Source of the DNA: Pseudomonas sp. UBA6562
GTDB taxonomy: Bacteria > Pseudomonadota > Gammaproteobacteria > Pseudomonadales > Pseudomonadaceae
NCBI RefSeq assembly: GCF_002434265.1
Contig: NZ_DJJS01000007.1
Span: forward strand, 686,775-750,774
DNA length: 64,000 bases
Direction: 5' to 3'
A model generated the notes under the pieces. The model was not told where the DNA came from. It saw only the letters and a list, made by a program, of their open reading frames with translations, and did no database searches. The position numbers and the translations under genes were made by a program. Below, piece by piece: positions 9,196 through 16,040 of this stretch. Positions within the stretch are counted from its first letter, which is position 1. Every line of letters begins with the position of its first letter.

Positions 9196-10215
9196 TCAGG
9201 AGCTTTCGCGCACCATCAACTCGAAACCCAAGTCCTGCTGCGGCGTCGTCACGGCTTTGCCATCGAGTAGCGCGAGCAAGGCCTGGGCTGCCGCGCGGCC
9301 TACCGCCGCCCGTGGGGTGCGAATCGAGGTCAGGCGCGGGACCATGTGCGCCGAAGCCGGCAGGTCGTTGAACCCGACCATGGCCACACGCTGCGGCACT
9401 GCAACGCCTTCGCGCAGGGCTTGCAGGATGGCCCCCTGGGCCAAGTCGTCATTGCAGAAGAACAAGCCATCGACATCGCCGGCACGCGCCAGCATCCGGC
9501 TGAACAACGCGCCGCCCAGCGCGATGGAGGAAGGTTCGGGCACCAGCAACTCCAGTTCCGGCGCGCTCAGGCCAGCTTCTCGCAGGCCCTGACGAAAGCC
9601 TTCGGCCCGCTGCATGACGCGCGGGTCGAGTTGCGCGGCGATGAAACCCAGCCGGCGCCGGCCACGCTCCAGCAGATGCCGTGCGGCGGCGCGTCCGGCC
9701 TCGAACTGCGAGAAGCCCACCGCAAAATCCTCTGCCTGCCCGCCCAGCTCCATCATGTACACGCAGGGTATGGCACTCGCAGCCAGCATGTGCAATGACG
9801 CCTCGCTGCGGTCGAAACCGGTCAGCAACATGCCGCACGGCTGGTAGGCCAGGTAGTTGCGGATCAGGTTCTCTTCTTCGGCGCTGTCGTAGTGATAGTT
9901 GCCGATCAGCACTTCCAGGCCACGCGGGCGCATGACCGTATGGATCGCTTCCAGGGTATCGATGAACAGCTGATTGGACAGCGAAGGAATCAGCACGACC
10001 ACCGAATGGCTGCGTGCCGAGGCCAGCGCACGGGCGGCGGAGTTGGCGACGTAGCCCAGGGCGGTGGCAGCCGCGCGCACCCTTTCGGCCAGTTCCGGCG
10101 CAACCGTGGCCACGCCACGCAGTGCGCGGGAAGCGGTGATCGGGGAAACGCCGGAAAGCCGGGCCACTTCGGCGAGAGTGGGACGACCTGTGGTACGCGA
10201 GCCAGAGCGAGTCAT
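9196..10215 (-). CDS. gntR: LacI-family gluconate regulator GntR
   Basis: 339 residues. An N-terminal LacI helix-turn-helix (about 12-60) contains RPTLAEVARLSGVSPITASRAL and the hinge region GYVANSAARAL (only short parts are quoted). A periplasmic-binding-protein-like effector domain follows to the C-terminus. The gene is divergent from gnuK and gntT, and copies of the same palindrome lie before all three genes. This matches Pseudomonas GntR, which represses gluconate kinase and permease genes and is released by gluconate or 6-phosphogluconate. Autoregulation is likely, because an operator lies 48-61 bases upstream of its start codon. Confidence 0.92.
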   Translation of the reverse strand: MTRSGSRTTGRPTLAEVARLSGVSPITASRALRGVATVAPELAERVRAAATALGYVANSAARALASARSHSVVVLIPSLSNQLFIDTLEAIHTVMRPRGLEVLIGNYHYDSAEEENLIRNYLAYQPCGMLLTGFDRSEASLHMLAASAIPCVYMMELGGQAEDFAVGFSQFEAGRAAARHLLERGRRRLGFIAAQLDPRVMQRAEGFRQGLREAGLSAPELELLVPEPSSIALGGALFSRMLARAGDVDGLFFCNDDLAQGAILQALREGVAVPQRVAMVGFNDLPASAHMVPRLTSIRTPRAAVGRAAAQALLALLDGKAVTTPQQDLGFELMVRESS

Positions 10216-10258
10216 GAGATTTGTAATTTTTTACTACTTGCATGGGCTGGGAACGGTC

Positions 10259-10276
10259 ACTAAGGTAGCGCTGTCT
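10259..10276. promoter_or_regulatory. GntR operator in the gntR promoter
   Basis: AGGTAGCGCTGTCT at 10263-10276 is a near-copy of the perfect palindrome found before gnuK and gntT. The overlapping stretch 10259-10272 reads ACTAAGGTAGCGCT, which fits the P. aeruginosa GntR recognition pattern AC-N-AAG-N-TAGCGCT as I recall it. Position and repetition support autoregulation of gntR. Confidence 0.8.
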
Positions 10277-10390
10277 CACGCCCCAGGCAACGCATCCTTG
10301 CTGGCCGACGTTGCCTATGCGTCCATACTGCGTTCAGCACAAGATCAATAAAACCCGGGAAAGTCACGCGCCGCTGGCTTGCGCCAACAT

Positions 10391-10408
10391 CAAGACAGCG
10401 CTGTCTTG
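10391..10408. promoter_or_regulatory. GntR operator before gnuK (perfect 18-bp palindrome)
   Basis: CAAGACAGCGCTGTCTTG is a perfect 18-base palindrome that ends 17 bases before the gnuK start codon. It shares the 14-base core AGACAGCGCTGTCT with the site before gntT. Repressor bound here would block transcription or overlap the start region. Confidence 0.85.
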
Positions 10409-10425
10409 CCCCGCAGGAGGTACTG

Positions 10426-10965
10426 ATGAACCCTTCCCTGTCTGCCCTCGTCGTCATGGGCGTGGCCGGTTGCGGCAAAAGCTGCATCGGCTCTGCCATC
10501 GTCGCCACCAGCGGCGGCCGCCTGATCGAAGGCGATGCGTTCCACCCTGCCGAGAACATCCGCAAGATGAGTGCCGGTATCGCCTTGGACGATGCCGACC
10601 GCGCCGGTTGGCTGGTGCGTCTGGGCGAAGAGCTGCAAGCAGCCATCGCCGCTGGCGAGCGACCCGTGCTGACCTGCTCGGCGCTCAAGCGGCGTTATCG
10701 GGAAACCTTGCGCGAGGCCGTGCCGGGCCTGGGCTTCGTGTTTCTCGAACTGACGCCCCTGGAGGCGGAAAAGCGTGTGCTCGCCCGTCCGGGCCACTTC
10801 ATGCCGGCCAGTCTGATCGACAGCCAGTTCGCCGCCCTGGAGTCACCCACCGGCGAGGCGCTGACCCTGACCCTCGACGCCACCCGCCCCATCGTGACCC
10901 TGGCCGAGCAGGTCGACGCCTGGCTAAAGCACCCCGGTGAGTCGGGCCTGGCCCGCACGGCCTGA
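10426..10965 (+). CDS. gnuK: Gluconokinase
   Basis: 179 residues, the normal size of the GntK/IdnK family. The P-loop GVAGCGKS is at residues 12-19. Family motifs follow: EGDAFHPAENIRKMSAG (substrate and Mg contacts) and LTCSALKRRYRETLR. The enzyme phosphorylates gluconate to 6-phosphogluconate, feeding the Entner-Doudoroff pathway. GCAGGAGG at 10412-10419 gives a strong ribosome site for the ATG at 10426. It lies between gntR and gntT, and each gene has its own operator copy, so gnuK and gntT may be separately promoted although co-oriented. Confidence 0.95.
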   Translation: MNPSLSALVVMGVAGCGKSCIGSAIVATSGGRLIEGDAFHPAENIRKMSAGIALDDADRAGWLVRLGEELQAAIAAGERPVLTCSALKRRYRETLREAVPGLGFVFLELTPLEAEKRVLARPGHFMPASLIDSQFAALESPTGEALTLTLDATRPIVTLAEQVDAWLKHPGESGLARTA

Positions 10966-10988
10966 TGGCCGCGCTCCCGGCTCACCAA

Positions 10989-11002
10989 AGACAGCGCTGT
11001 CT
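10989..11002. promoter_or_regulatory. GntR operator before gntT
   Basis: AGACAGCGCTGTCT is a perfect 14-base palindrome 70 bases upstream of the permease start, identical to the core of the gnuK operator. A plausible -10 region lies just downstream (TACCCTGTATTCGCTAG). Confidence 0.85.
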
Positions 11003-11071
11003 GGACTACCCTGTATTCGCTAGAACACGCGGCCCGCAGACACAACAACGATAAAACCGAGGCTTACTCCC

Positions 11072-12424
11072 ATGTTCGGAATGGCTACTGACACCTTCCT
11101 GCTGCTCGATGCACTGGTCACCATCGTCGGGTTGATCGTGCTGATCACCCACTTCAAGGTTCACCCCTTCGTCGCCCTGACCCTGGCCGCAGGTTTTCTC
11201 GGCCTGACCTCCGGCATGCCGGTGGCCAAAGTGATGAAATCCTTCCAGGACGGCTTCGGCGGCGTGCTGGGCTTCGTCGGCATCGTGTTGGCGCTGGGCA
11301 CAATGCTCGGCAAGCTGATGGCCGACTCGGGCGGCGCCGACCAGATCGCGCAGACGCTGATCCGCGCGTTCGGCAAGCGCAACGTGCACTGGGCCATGAT
11401 GTTTTCGGCCTTCCTGGTCGGTATCCCGCTGTTCTTCGAAATCGGCTTCGTGCTGCTGATCCCCCTGGTATTCATCGTCGCGCGGCGCACTGGCGTGTCG
11501 CTGGTGAAGATCGGCATCCCGCTGTTGGCCGGGCTGTCGGTGGTGCACGGGCTGGTGCCGCCGCACCCGGGCCCACTGCTGGCCATTGGCATCTTCAAGG
11601 CCGACATCGGCAAGACCATCTTCTATGGCCTGCTGGTGGCACTGCCCACCGCGATCATCGCCGGTCCCCTGTTCGGCACCTTCATCTCGCGCTATATCCC
11701 CGGTACGCCGTCGCAAGAGCTGATGGACCAGATCGCCCGCGAATCGCAGGCCCGTGAACTGCCGAGCTTCACCGTCACCCTCATTACCGTGCTGCTGCCG
11801 GTGGCGTTGATGCTGCTCAAGACCTTCGCCGACGTGGTGCTGCCCGCAGAGCACATCGTGCGCCAGTGGCTCGACCTGATCGGCCACCCCATCACCGCTC
11901 TGCTCGCTGCCCTGCTGCTGGCGTTCTACACCTTCGGCTCGGCGCGCGGCTTCTCGCGCCAGCAGATCATGAAGATGCTCGACCAGAGCCTGGCGCCCAC
12001 GGCGGCCATCGTGCTGATCGTCGGTGCGGGGGGCGGCTTCAAACAGATGCTGGTCGATACCGGCGTGGGCAACGTGATCGGGCAGATGGCGGTGCAGGCG
12101 GAAATCTCGCCGATCCTGCTGGCCTGGCTGGTGGCGGCGGTGATCCGTGTGGCGACCGGTTCGGCGACCGTGGCGACCATCACCGGTGCCGGCATCGTGG
12201 CCCCGGTGGTGGATTTGATCCCCGGCGTGAACCGCGAGCTGCTGGTGCTGGCCACCGGCGCCGGCTCGCTGATCCTTTCGCACGTCAACGACGCAGGCTT
12301 TTGGTTGGTCAAGCAGTACTTCAACATGACCGTGGCTGAAACCTTGAAGACCTGGACGATGATGGAAACCCTGCTATCGGTGGTCGGCATCATCTTCATC
12401 ATGGCGTTGTCGACGCTTGTGTGA
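11072..12424 (+). CDS. gntT: GntP-family gluconate:H+ symporter
   Basis: 450 residues, hydrophobic throughout with roughly 12-14 membrane segments, the usual size for GntP/GntT permeases. Recognisable family patches include HPFVALTLAAGFLGL, GLVPPHPGPLLAIG and RVATGSATVATITGAG. It imports gluconate across the inner membrane for the kinase encoded just upstream. Expression is probably controlled by GntR through the palindrome at 10989-11002. The leader also contains AACAACGATAAAA at 11044-11056, close to a Crc/Hfq motif, which would allow catabolite repression of translation. That second control is inference. Confidence 0.95.
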   Translation: MFGMATDTFLLLDALVTIVGLIVLITHFKVHPFVALTLAAGFLGLTSGMPVAKVMKSFQDGFGGVLGFVGIVLALGTMLGKLMADSGGADQIAQTLIRAFGKRNVHWAMMFSAFLVGIPLFFEIGFVLLIPLVFIVARRTGVSLVKIGIPLLAGLSVVHGLVPPHPGPLLAIGIFKADIGKTIFYGLLVALPTAIIAGPLFGTFISRYIPGTPSQELMDQIARESQARELPSFTVTLITVLLPVALMLLKTFADVVLPAEHIVRQWLDLIGHPITALLAALLLAFYTFGSARGFSRQQIMKMLDQSLAPTAAIVLIVGAGGGFKQMLVDTGVGNVIGQMAVQAEISPILLAWLVAAVIRVATGSATVATITGAGIVAPVVDLIPGVNRELLVLATGAGSLILSHVNDAGFWLVKQYFNMTVAETLKTWTMMETLLSVVGIIFIMALSTLV

Positions 12425-12454
12425 CCGTTGATCGGAACGGTCGCACCATCTTCC

Positions 12455-12476
12455 AGGGCTGATGGCCAAAAGCCCT
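12455..12476 (+). terminator. Hairpin after gntT
   Basis: AGGGCT (12455-12460) and AGCCCT (12471-12476) form a short stem 30 bases after the gntT stop. It has no U-run, so as a terminator it is weak. It directly abuts the larger inverted repeat at 12480-12539. Confidence 0.4.
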
Positions 12477-12479
12477 AGA

Positions 12480-12539
12480 GGCCCTCGCCCCGCACGCTCG
12501 GCGCGCCCACTCCCGTGTTTGGTGGGCTGGGCGAGGGCC
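12480..12539. terminator. Long nested inverted repeat between gntT and a secreted-protein gene
   Basis: A perfect 11-base inverted repeat (GGCCCTCGCCC at 12480-12490, GGGCGAGGGCC at 12529-12539) encloses a second perfect stem (GCCCAC at 12505-12510, GTGGGC at 12522-12527). No U-run follows. It lies 28 bases before the next start codon, so it could be a terminator, an attenuator or a 5' leader structure of that gene. Confidence 0.5.
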
Positions 12540-12567
12540 CTCCCGATCATCGCTGGAGTGCGCCACT

Positions 12568-12894
12568 ATGAAACGATCCCTGCTGTTAGTCGCCCTGCTC
12601 GTCTCGCCGTTGACATTCGCCGCCGCCGGCGCGGGTACGGGCACCACCTTCCCGGACGACCCACATAACCCTGCGCCGACTCCGGGCGTGGACAGCACCC
12701 TTAACCCGGTGGAAAAGCCGATGCCGCGCGACACCGACCCACGTCTGCCAGGCGACGACCAACGTCTGCCGGGCGAAGATCAGCGCACGCTGACCAACCC
12801 TGCCGACGACCAGAGCCTGCCTGGAATGGGCACTGGCACCGGCACCGACGCTGGTGGGGCCACCATGACCCCTGGTGCCACCCAACAGCCCTGA
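12568..12894 (+). CDS. Small secreted Pro/Gly/Asp-rich protein with short repeats
   Basis: 108 residues, not recognised. A clear signal peptide (MKRSLLLVALLVSPLTFAAA) is followed by a mature part of low complexity with no Cys. It holds tandem units of the form D-x-R/S-LPG (DPRLPG, DDQRLPG, EDQRTL, DDQSLPG) and GTGTG runs at both ends. It is predicted to be exported and intrinsically disordered. A weak GGAG precedes the ATG. It stands alone between the gluconate operon and a convergent recombinase gene, behind a long hairpin. Composition resembles other short Pseudomonas periplasmic hypotheticals, and I cannot assign a function. Confidence 0.75.
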   Translation: MKRSLLLVALLVSPLTFAAAGAGTGTTFPDDPHNPAPTPGVDSTLNPVEKPMPRDTDPRLPGDDQRLPGEDQRTLTNPADDQSLPGMGTGTGTDAGGATMTPGATQQP

Positions 12895-12911
12895 GCGGCG
12901 AACGGCGCAGG

Positions 12912-13826
12912 TCAGTAATCGAACCGATCCACTGCCCTGCGCCGTTCGTTGTCGTCCCTGCGGTCATAAGCGGCCGTCGTCTGGATGTTGGCGTGGTGCG
13001 CCAATTTTTGCGCAATCGACAGATCGTGCTCTTCGATCACCCGCGTGATGAAGGCCCGGCGAAAATCGTGGGGCATGATCTTGATACCCACCTGAGCCCC
13101 TCGCTGGCGCGCGATGTAATAGATGGCGTGTTTGGTGATGCGCGCGCGCGTGATGTGGTTGCCACGGCGAATACGGTTGAACAAAAAGCCGTCGTCCGCC
13201 GCCCCTGCCGGCAGTTGCGCCTGTCGCAGCTCGAGCCAGGCCTGCAACTTCTCGAACGCCCAGGGCGGTGCGTATTTGAGCAATTGACGGTTGCCCTTGC
13301 CCCGCACCCGTAGGCTTCGCTCCTTGAAGTCCACCTGATTCAGGTCGATATCCACCGACTCCGACTTGCGCATGCCTGTGCCATAGAGCAAAGCGATGAT
13401 CGCTGCGTCACGCACCCCCTGGGGCCGCGGATCGGCGGCGCACACGTCCATCAGTTCGCGGATCAGGCTGCGGCGCAGATTACGCCCGGGCGGCAGGCGG
13501 GTACCGTTGTCCGGTTTGACCTCGCGGATGCGCAACAAGTGCTCGTGGTCGATCAACCCCTGGCGCCAGGCCTCGTTCATCACACCACGAATGGCGTTGA
13601 CGTAGAGCGAAGAGGAGTTGGGCGCGTAGCCATCGGCGCGCAGCGCCGCCACCAGGCCGATGATGTGCCCCGGCTCCAGACGCTGCCAAGGCACTTCGGT
13701 GATGTCCTGGTCTTCGAAGCCGAGCCGGTCGGCGGCGTCTTGCAGCACATAGCGCATGGTCTGCTGGCTGGACGGTGCCAGGCGGGTGAGGTATTGCAGC
13801 AGAGGGTTTTGCAGGAGGTCTGACAA
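12912..13826 (-). CDS. Stand-alone tyrosine recombinase (phage-integrase family)
   Basis: 304 residues. An N-terminal SAM-like core-binding domain (about 1-100) is followed by the catalytic domain with the complete active-site set: Arg in GTGMRKSE, Lys in RGKGNRQ, H253-x-x-R256 in MPHDFRRAF, H278 in LAHHANIQTTAAY and the nucleophile Y287. It should therefore be active in DNA strand exchange. Size and layout resemble XerC/XerD-type enzymes, but it is not near dif, a tRNA or other mobile genes. It may be a host-adapted recombinase or the relic of an integrated element. Its 3' end lies 17 bases from the convergent secreted-protein gene. Confidence 0.88.
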   Translation of the reverse strand: MSDLLQNPLLQYLTRLAPSSQQTMRYVLQDAADRLGFEDQDITEVPWQRLEPGHIIGLVAALRADGYAPNSSSLYVNAIRGVMNEAWRQGLIDHEHLLRIREVKPDNGTRLPPGRNLRRSLIRELMDVCAADPRPQGVRDAAIIALLYGTGMRKSESVDIDLNQVDFKERSLRVRGKGNRQLLKYAPPWAFEKLQAWLELRQAQLPAGAADDGFLFNRIRRGNHITRARITKHAIYYIARQRGAQVGIKIMPHDFRRAFITRVIEEHDLSIAQKLAHHANIQTTAAYDRRDDNERRRAVDRFDY

Positions 13827-14266
13827 GGCGCGAATCCTGTTGCGGGGCGCAGGCGACGTGGGGCCGTCACGAGCGCAGGCGGTTCAGCCGGGCGCGTCTG
13901 GTTCGGTGCGGGCAAGCCGGGCTACCGTGTGCAGGGTTATAGCGCTGCCGGCGATACAGCGGGCCATGGTAACCCATTCGTCGCGTACCTTCGAACCTGG
14001 CACCAAGCCGACCGACACCAGCCTCTAAGTCCGGTAGCCGACCGTTGGTCCGATGAAAGCTGGCGCGCCAATATTTGCAAATCCCTGCCGCCCCGCTCTA
14101 ACGCGCAGCCGCAAGCCAACGTCCCGAGTGTGATTGAGCGCGCAGCGTCATCAAATAATCATGTTTTGAGCGGAACCTTCCTCGACATGGCTGCTAAGGT
14201 AATGATTCCCACAAGGGCGCGCCCAAAGATGCCCCATCACCGGTTCACCTGAATACGGAGGCTGGC
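13827..14266. other. Intergenic region upstream of the recombinase
   Basis: 440 bases without a convincing gene; a 107-codon frame on the plus strand has no family features. A nested imperfect inverted repeat lies 107 bases upstream of the recombinase start (GGGTTA at 13934-13939, TAACCC at 13970-13975, with GCGCTG and CAGCG inside). It could be a recombinase or regulator site, without further support. GGAGG at 14257-14261 is the ribosome site of the next gene. Confidence 0.4.
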
Positions 14267-14527
14267 ATGAACAAGATGACGTTTCCCAACGCTTGCCAAA
14301 TGATGCGCTGGCATTTCCACCCCTTGGGCTTCGAGGCCAGCATGGATGCGCCGAACAGCATGATCGTGCGCCTGTTCGACCGCGCCAGCGGCGAAACCCT
14401 CATGGCCATCGCTGGCATTCCCTGCGCGGCGATCATGGCCCCGGCCGACGTCGAGTGGATCATCGAATCGGTCGAGGCGGAGATGGACGCCTTCGTCCCC
14501 TATTGCACCCTGCGCAACGCCAGCTGA
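14267..14527 (+). CDS. DUF1652-like small protein
   Basis: 86 residues with a good ribosome site (CGGAGG) 5 bases before the ATG. The sequence contains MMRWHFHPLGFEASMDAPNS, RLFDRASGETLMAIAGI and a C-terminal ADVEWIIESVEAEMDAF. This resembles the DUF1652 family of short Pseudomonas proteins. No signal peptide or membrane segment is present and the function is unknown. It is convergent with the opmB-like gene, 10 bases away, and is probably monocistronic. Confidence 0.75.
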   Translation: MNKMTFPNACQMMRWHFHPLGFEASMDAPNSMIVRLFDRASGETLMAIAGIPCAAIMAPADVEWIIESVEAEMDAFVPYCTLRNAS

Positions 14528-14537
14528 GGCGATCCGA

Positions 14538-16040
14538 TCAGCGCGGCGTCAGCGCCTGGGTATCTGCCGCAGCCTGCTGCTCGTCCCACCCGCCGCCCAG
14601 CGCCGCGATCAATTGCACGCTGGCGACCAGCCGGCCTTGCAGCAACGACAGCGCACTGCGCTCGTTGCTGAGGGCCGTGGCCTGCACGTTGACCACGTCT
14701 AGATAGCCGATCAGCCCTGCGCGGTATTGGTTCTGCGTCAAGCGCAGCGACTCGCGGGCAGCTTCCAAGGCTTCCTGGCGTACCACCGACTCGTCGCCAT
14801 ACACGCGCAACTGCACCAGATAGTTTTCCACCTCGCGGAAGCTGTCGAGCACGGTCTGCCGGTATTGCGCAGCGGTCTGGTCGTACACGGCCACGGTACG
14901 GTCGACCTCGGCGCTGCGCTGGCCGGCATCGAACAAGGTCATGGCCAACGATGGCCCGACCGACCAGAACCGGTTGGGCAGTTCGATCCAGTTGCGGAAG
15001 CTGCTGCTGGAATAGCCGCCGCTCATGCTCAGGCTCAGGTCAGGGAAATACGCGGCGCGGGCCACGCCGATGCTGGCATTGGCGGCCATGACCCGGCGTT
15101 CGGCGGCGGCGACGTCGGGACGCCGTTCGAGCAGTTGCGAAGGCAGTTGCAGGGGAATGGCCGGCAACTGAGGTATCGCTTGGCTTACCGGCAGGGAGAA
15201 GTCCGCTGGCGCCTTGCCCATCAGCACAGCGATGGCGTTCTCGTATTGCGCGCGCTGCCAGGCCAGGTCGATCAGGTCAGCCTCAGTGCTCTTGAGCTGG
15301 GTGCGGGCTTGGGCCACGGCGTCGGGGCCGGAAATGCCGGCGCGGTACTGGTTCTCGGTCAGGCGCAGCGAGCGCTGGTAGGCCGCCACCGTAGCCTCGA
15401 GCAAGCGTTTCTGCTCGTCGATGACGCGCAGTTGCAGGTAGTTCTGCACCAGCTCGGATTGCAGGCTCAGGCGAATCGCCGCCAGGTCGGCGATGCTGGC
15501 TTCGGCGCTGGCCTCATTGGCGTTGAGCGTTTCGCGCAGTTTGCCCCACAGGTCGACCTCCCAGTTCACACCCAGTTGCGCGTTGTAGGTGTCGCGGATG
15601 CCGCTGCTGTTGTTCGACAGGCCCGAATTGCTGCTGCCGGCACCTTGCGCGGCGCGGGTCTTGCCCACGCTCAGGTCGAGGCTGGGGAACAGCGCGCCGC
15701 GGCTGCTGCGCACCAGCGCGGTGGCCTGGCGGTACTGGGCGGCATATTGGGCCACGGTCTGGTTGTTGGCGTTGAGCGCCTCGACCAGAGCATTGAGCTG
15801 GGGATCGTCGTACAGCCGCCACCAGGCGCCGCGCTGCACAGCGTCGGCGGGCTTGGCCTGGGTCCAGCCGTCGGCGTGCTTGAACTGCGCCGGTGCCGCC
15901 AGCACAGGTCGTTCGTAGTCGGGACTCAGGCTACAGGCACTGAGCAGCGCCAGGCACAGCCCGGCGCCGAGCACACGCGAACCACGGCCGTTGCTCAACC
16001 GCTGCAGGGCTCGGTGAAGGGAAGTCTGGGCGAAAGTCAT
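14538..16040 (-). CDS. opmB: Outer membrane efflux lipoprotein (OpmB-type)
   Basis: 500 residues. The start at 16040 is chosen because its ATG overlaps the stop of the upstream RND gene in the ATGA arrangement used throughout this operon. An N-terminal lipoprotein signal ends in LALLSACS, giving a lipidated Cys. Two outer membrane efflux (OEP) repeats follow, with matching motifs SLRLTENQYRAGISG and SLRLTQNQYRAGLIG. It belongs to the NodT/OprM family and should form the TolC-like exit channel for the two RND pumps encoded upstream, as OpmB does for MuxABC in P. aeruginosa. Confidence 0.92.
   Translation of the reverse strand: MTFAQTSLHRALQRLSNGRGSRVLGAGLCLALLSACSLSPDYERPVLAAPAQFKHADGWTQAKPADAVQRGAWWRLYDDPQLNALVEALNANNQTVAQYAAQYRQATALVRSSRGALFPSLDLSVGKTRAAQGAGSSNSGLSNNSSGIRDTYNAQLGVNWEVDLWGKLRETLNANEASAEASIADLAAIRLSLQSELVQNYLQLRVIDEQKRLLEATVAAYQRSLRLTENQYRAGISGPDAVAQARTQLKSTEADLIDLAWQRAQYENAIAVLMGKAPADFSLPVSQAIPQLPAIPLQLPSQLLERRPDVAAAERRVMAANASIGVARAAYFPDLSLSMSGGYSSSSFRNWIELPNRFWSVGPSLAMTLFDAGQRSAEVDRTVAVYDQTAAQYRQTVLDSFREVENYLVQLRVYGDESVVRQEALEAARESLRLTQNQYRAGLIGYLDVVNVQATALSNERSALSLLQGRLVASVQLIAALGGGWDEQQAAADTQALTPR

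Noticed and set aside
10318..10335. Similarity between CCATACTGCGTT near gntR and the same string in the MITE-like element at about 59041
   Set aside because: Only a short match with no terminal repeats around the first copy; probably chance.
13929..14252. 107-codon plus-strand frame in the gap upstream of the recombinase
   Set aside because: No ribosome site, no family resemblance and composition unlike neighbouring genes.
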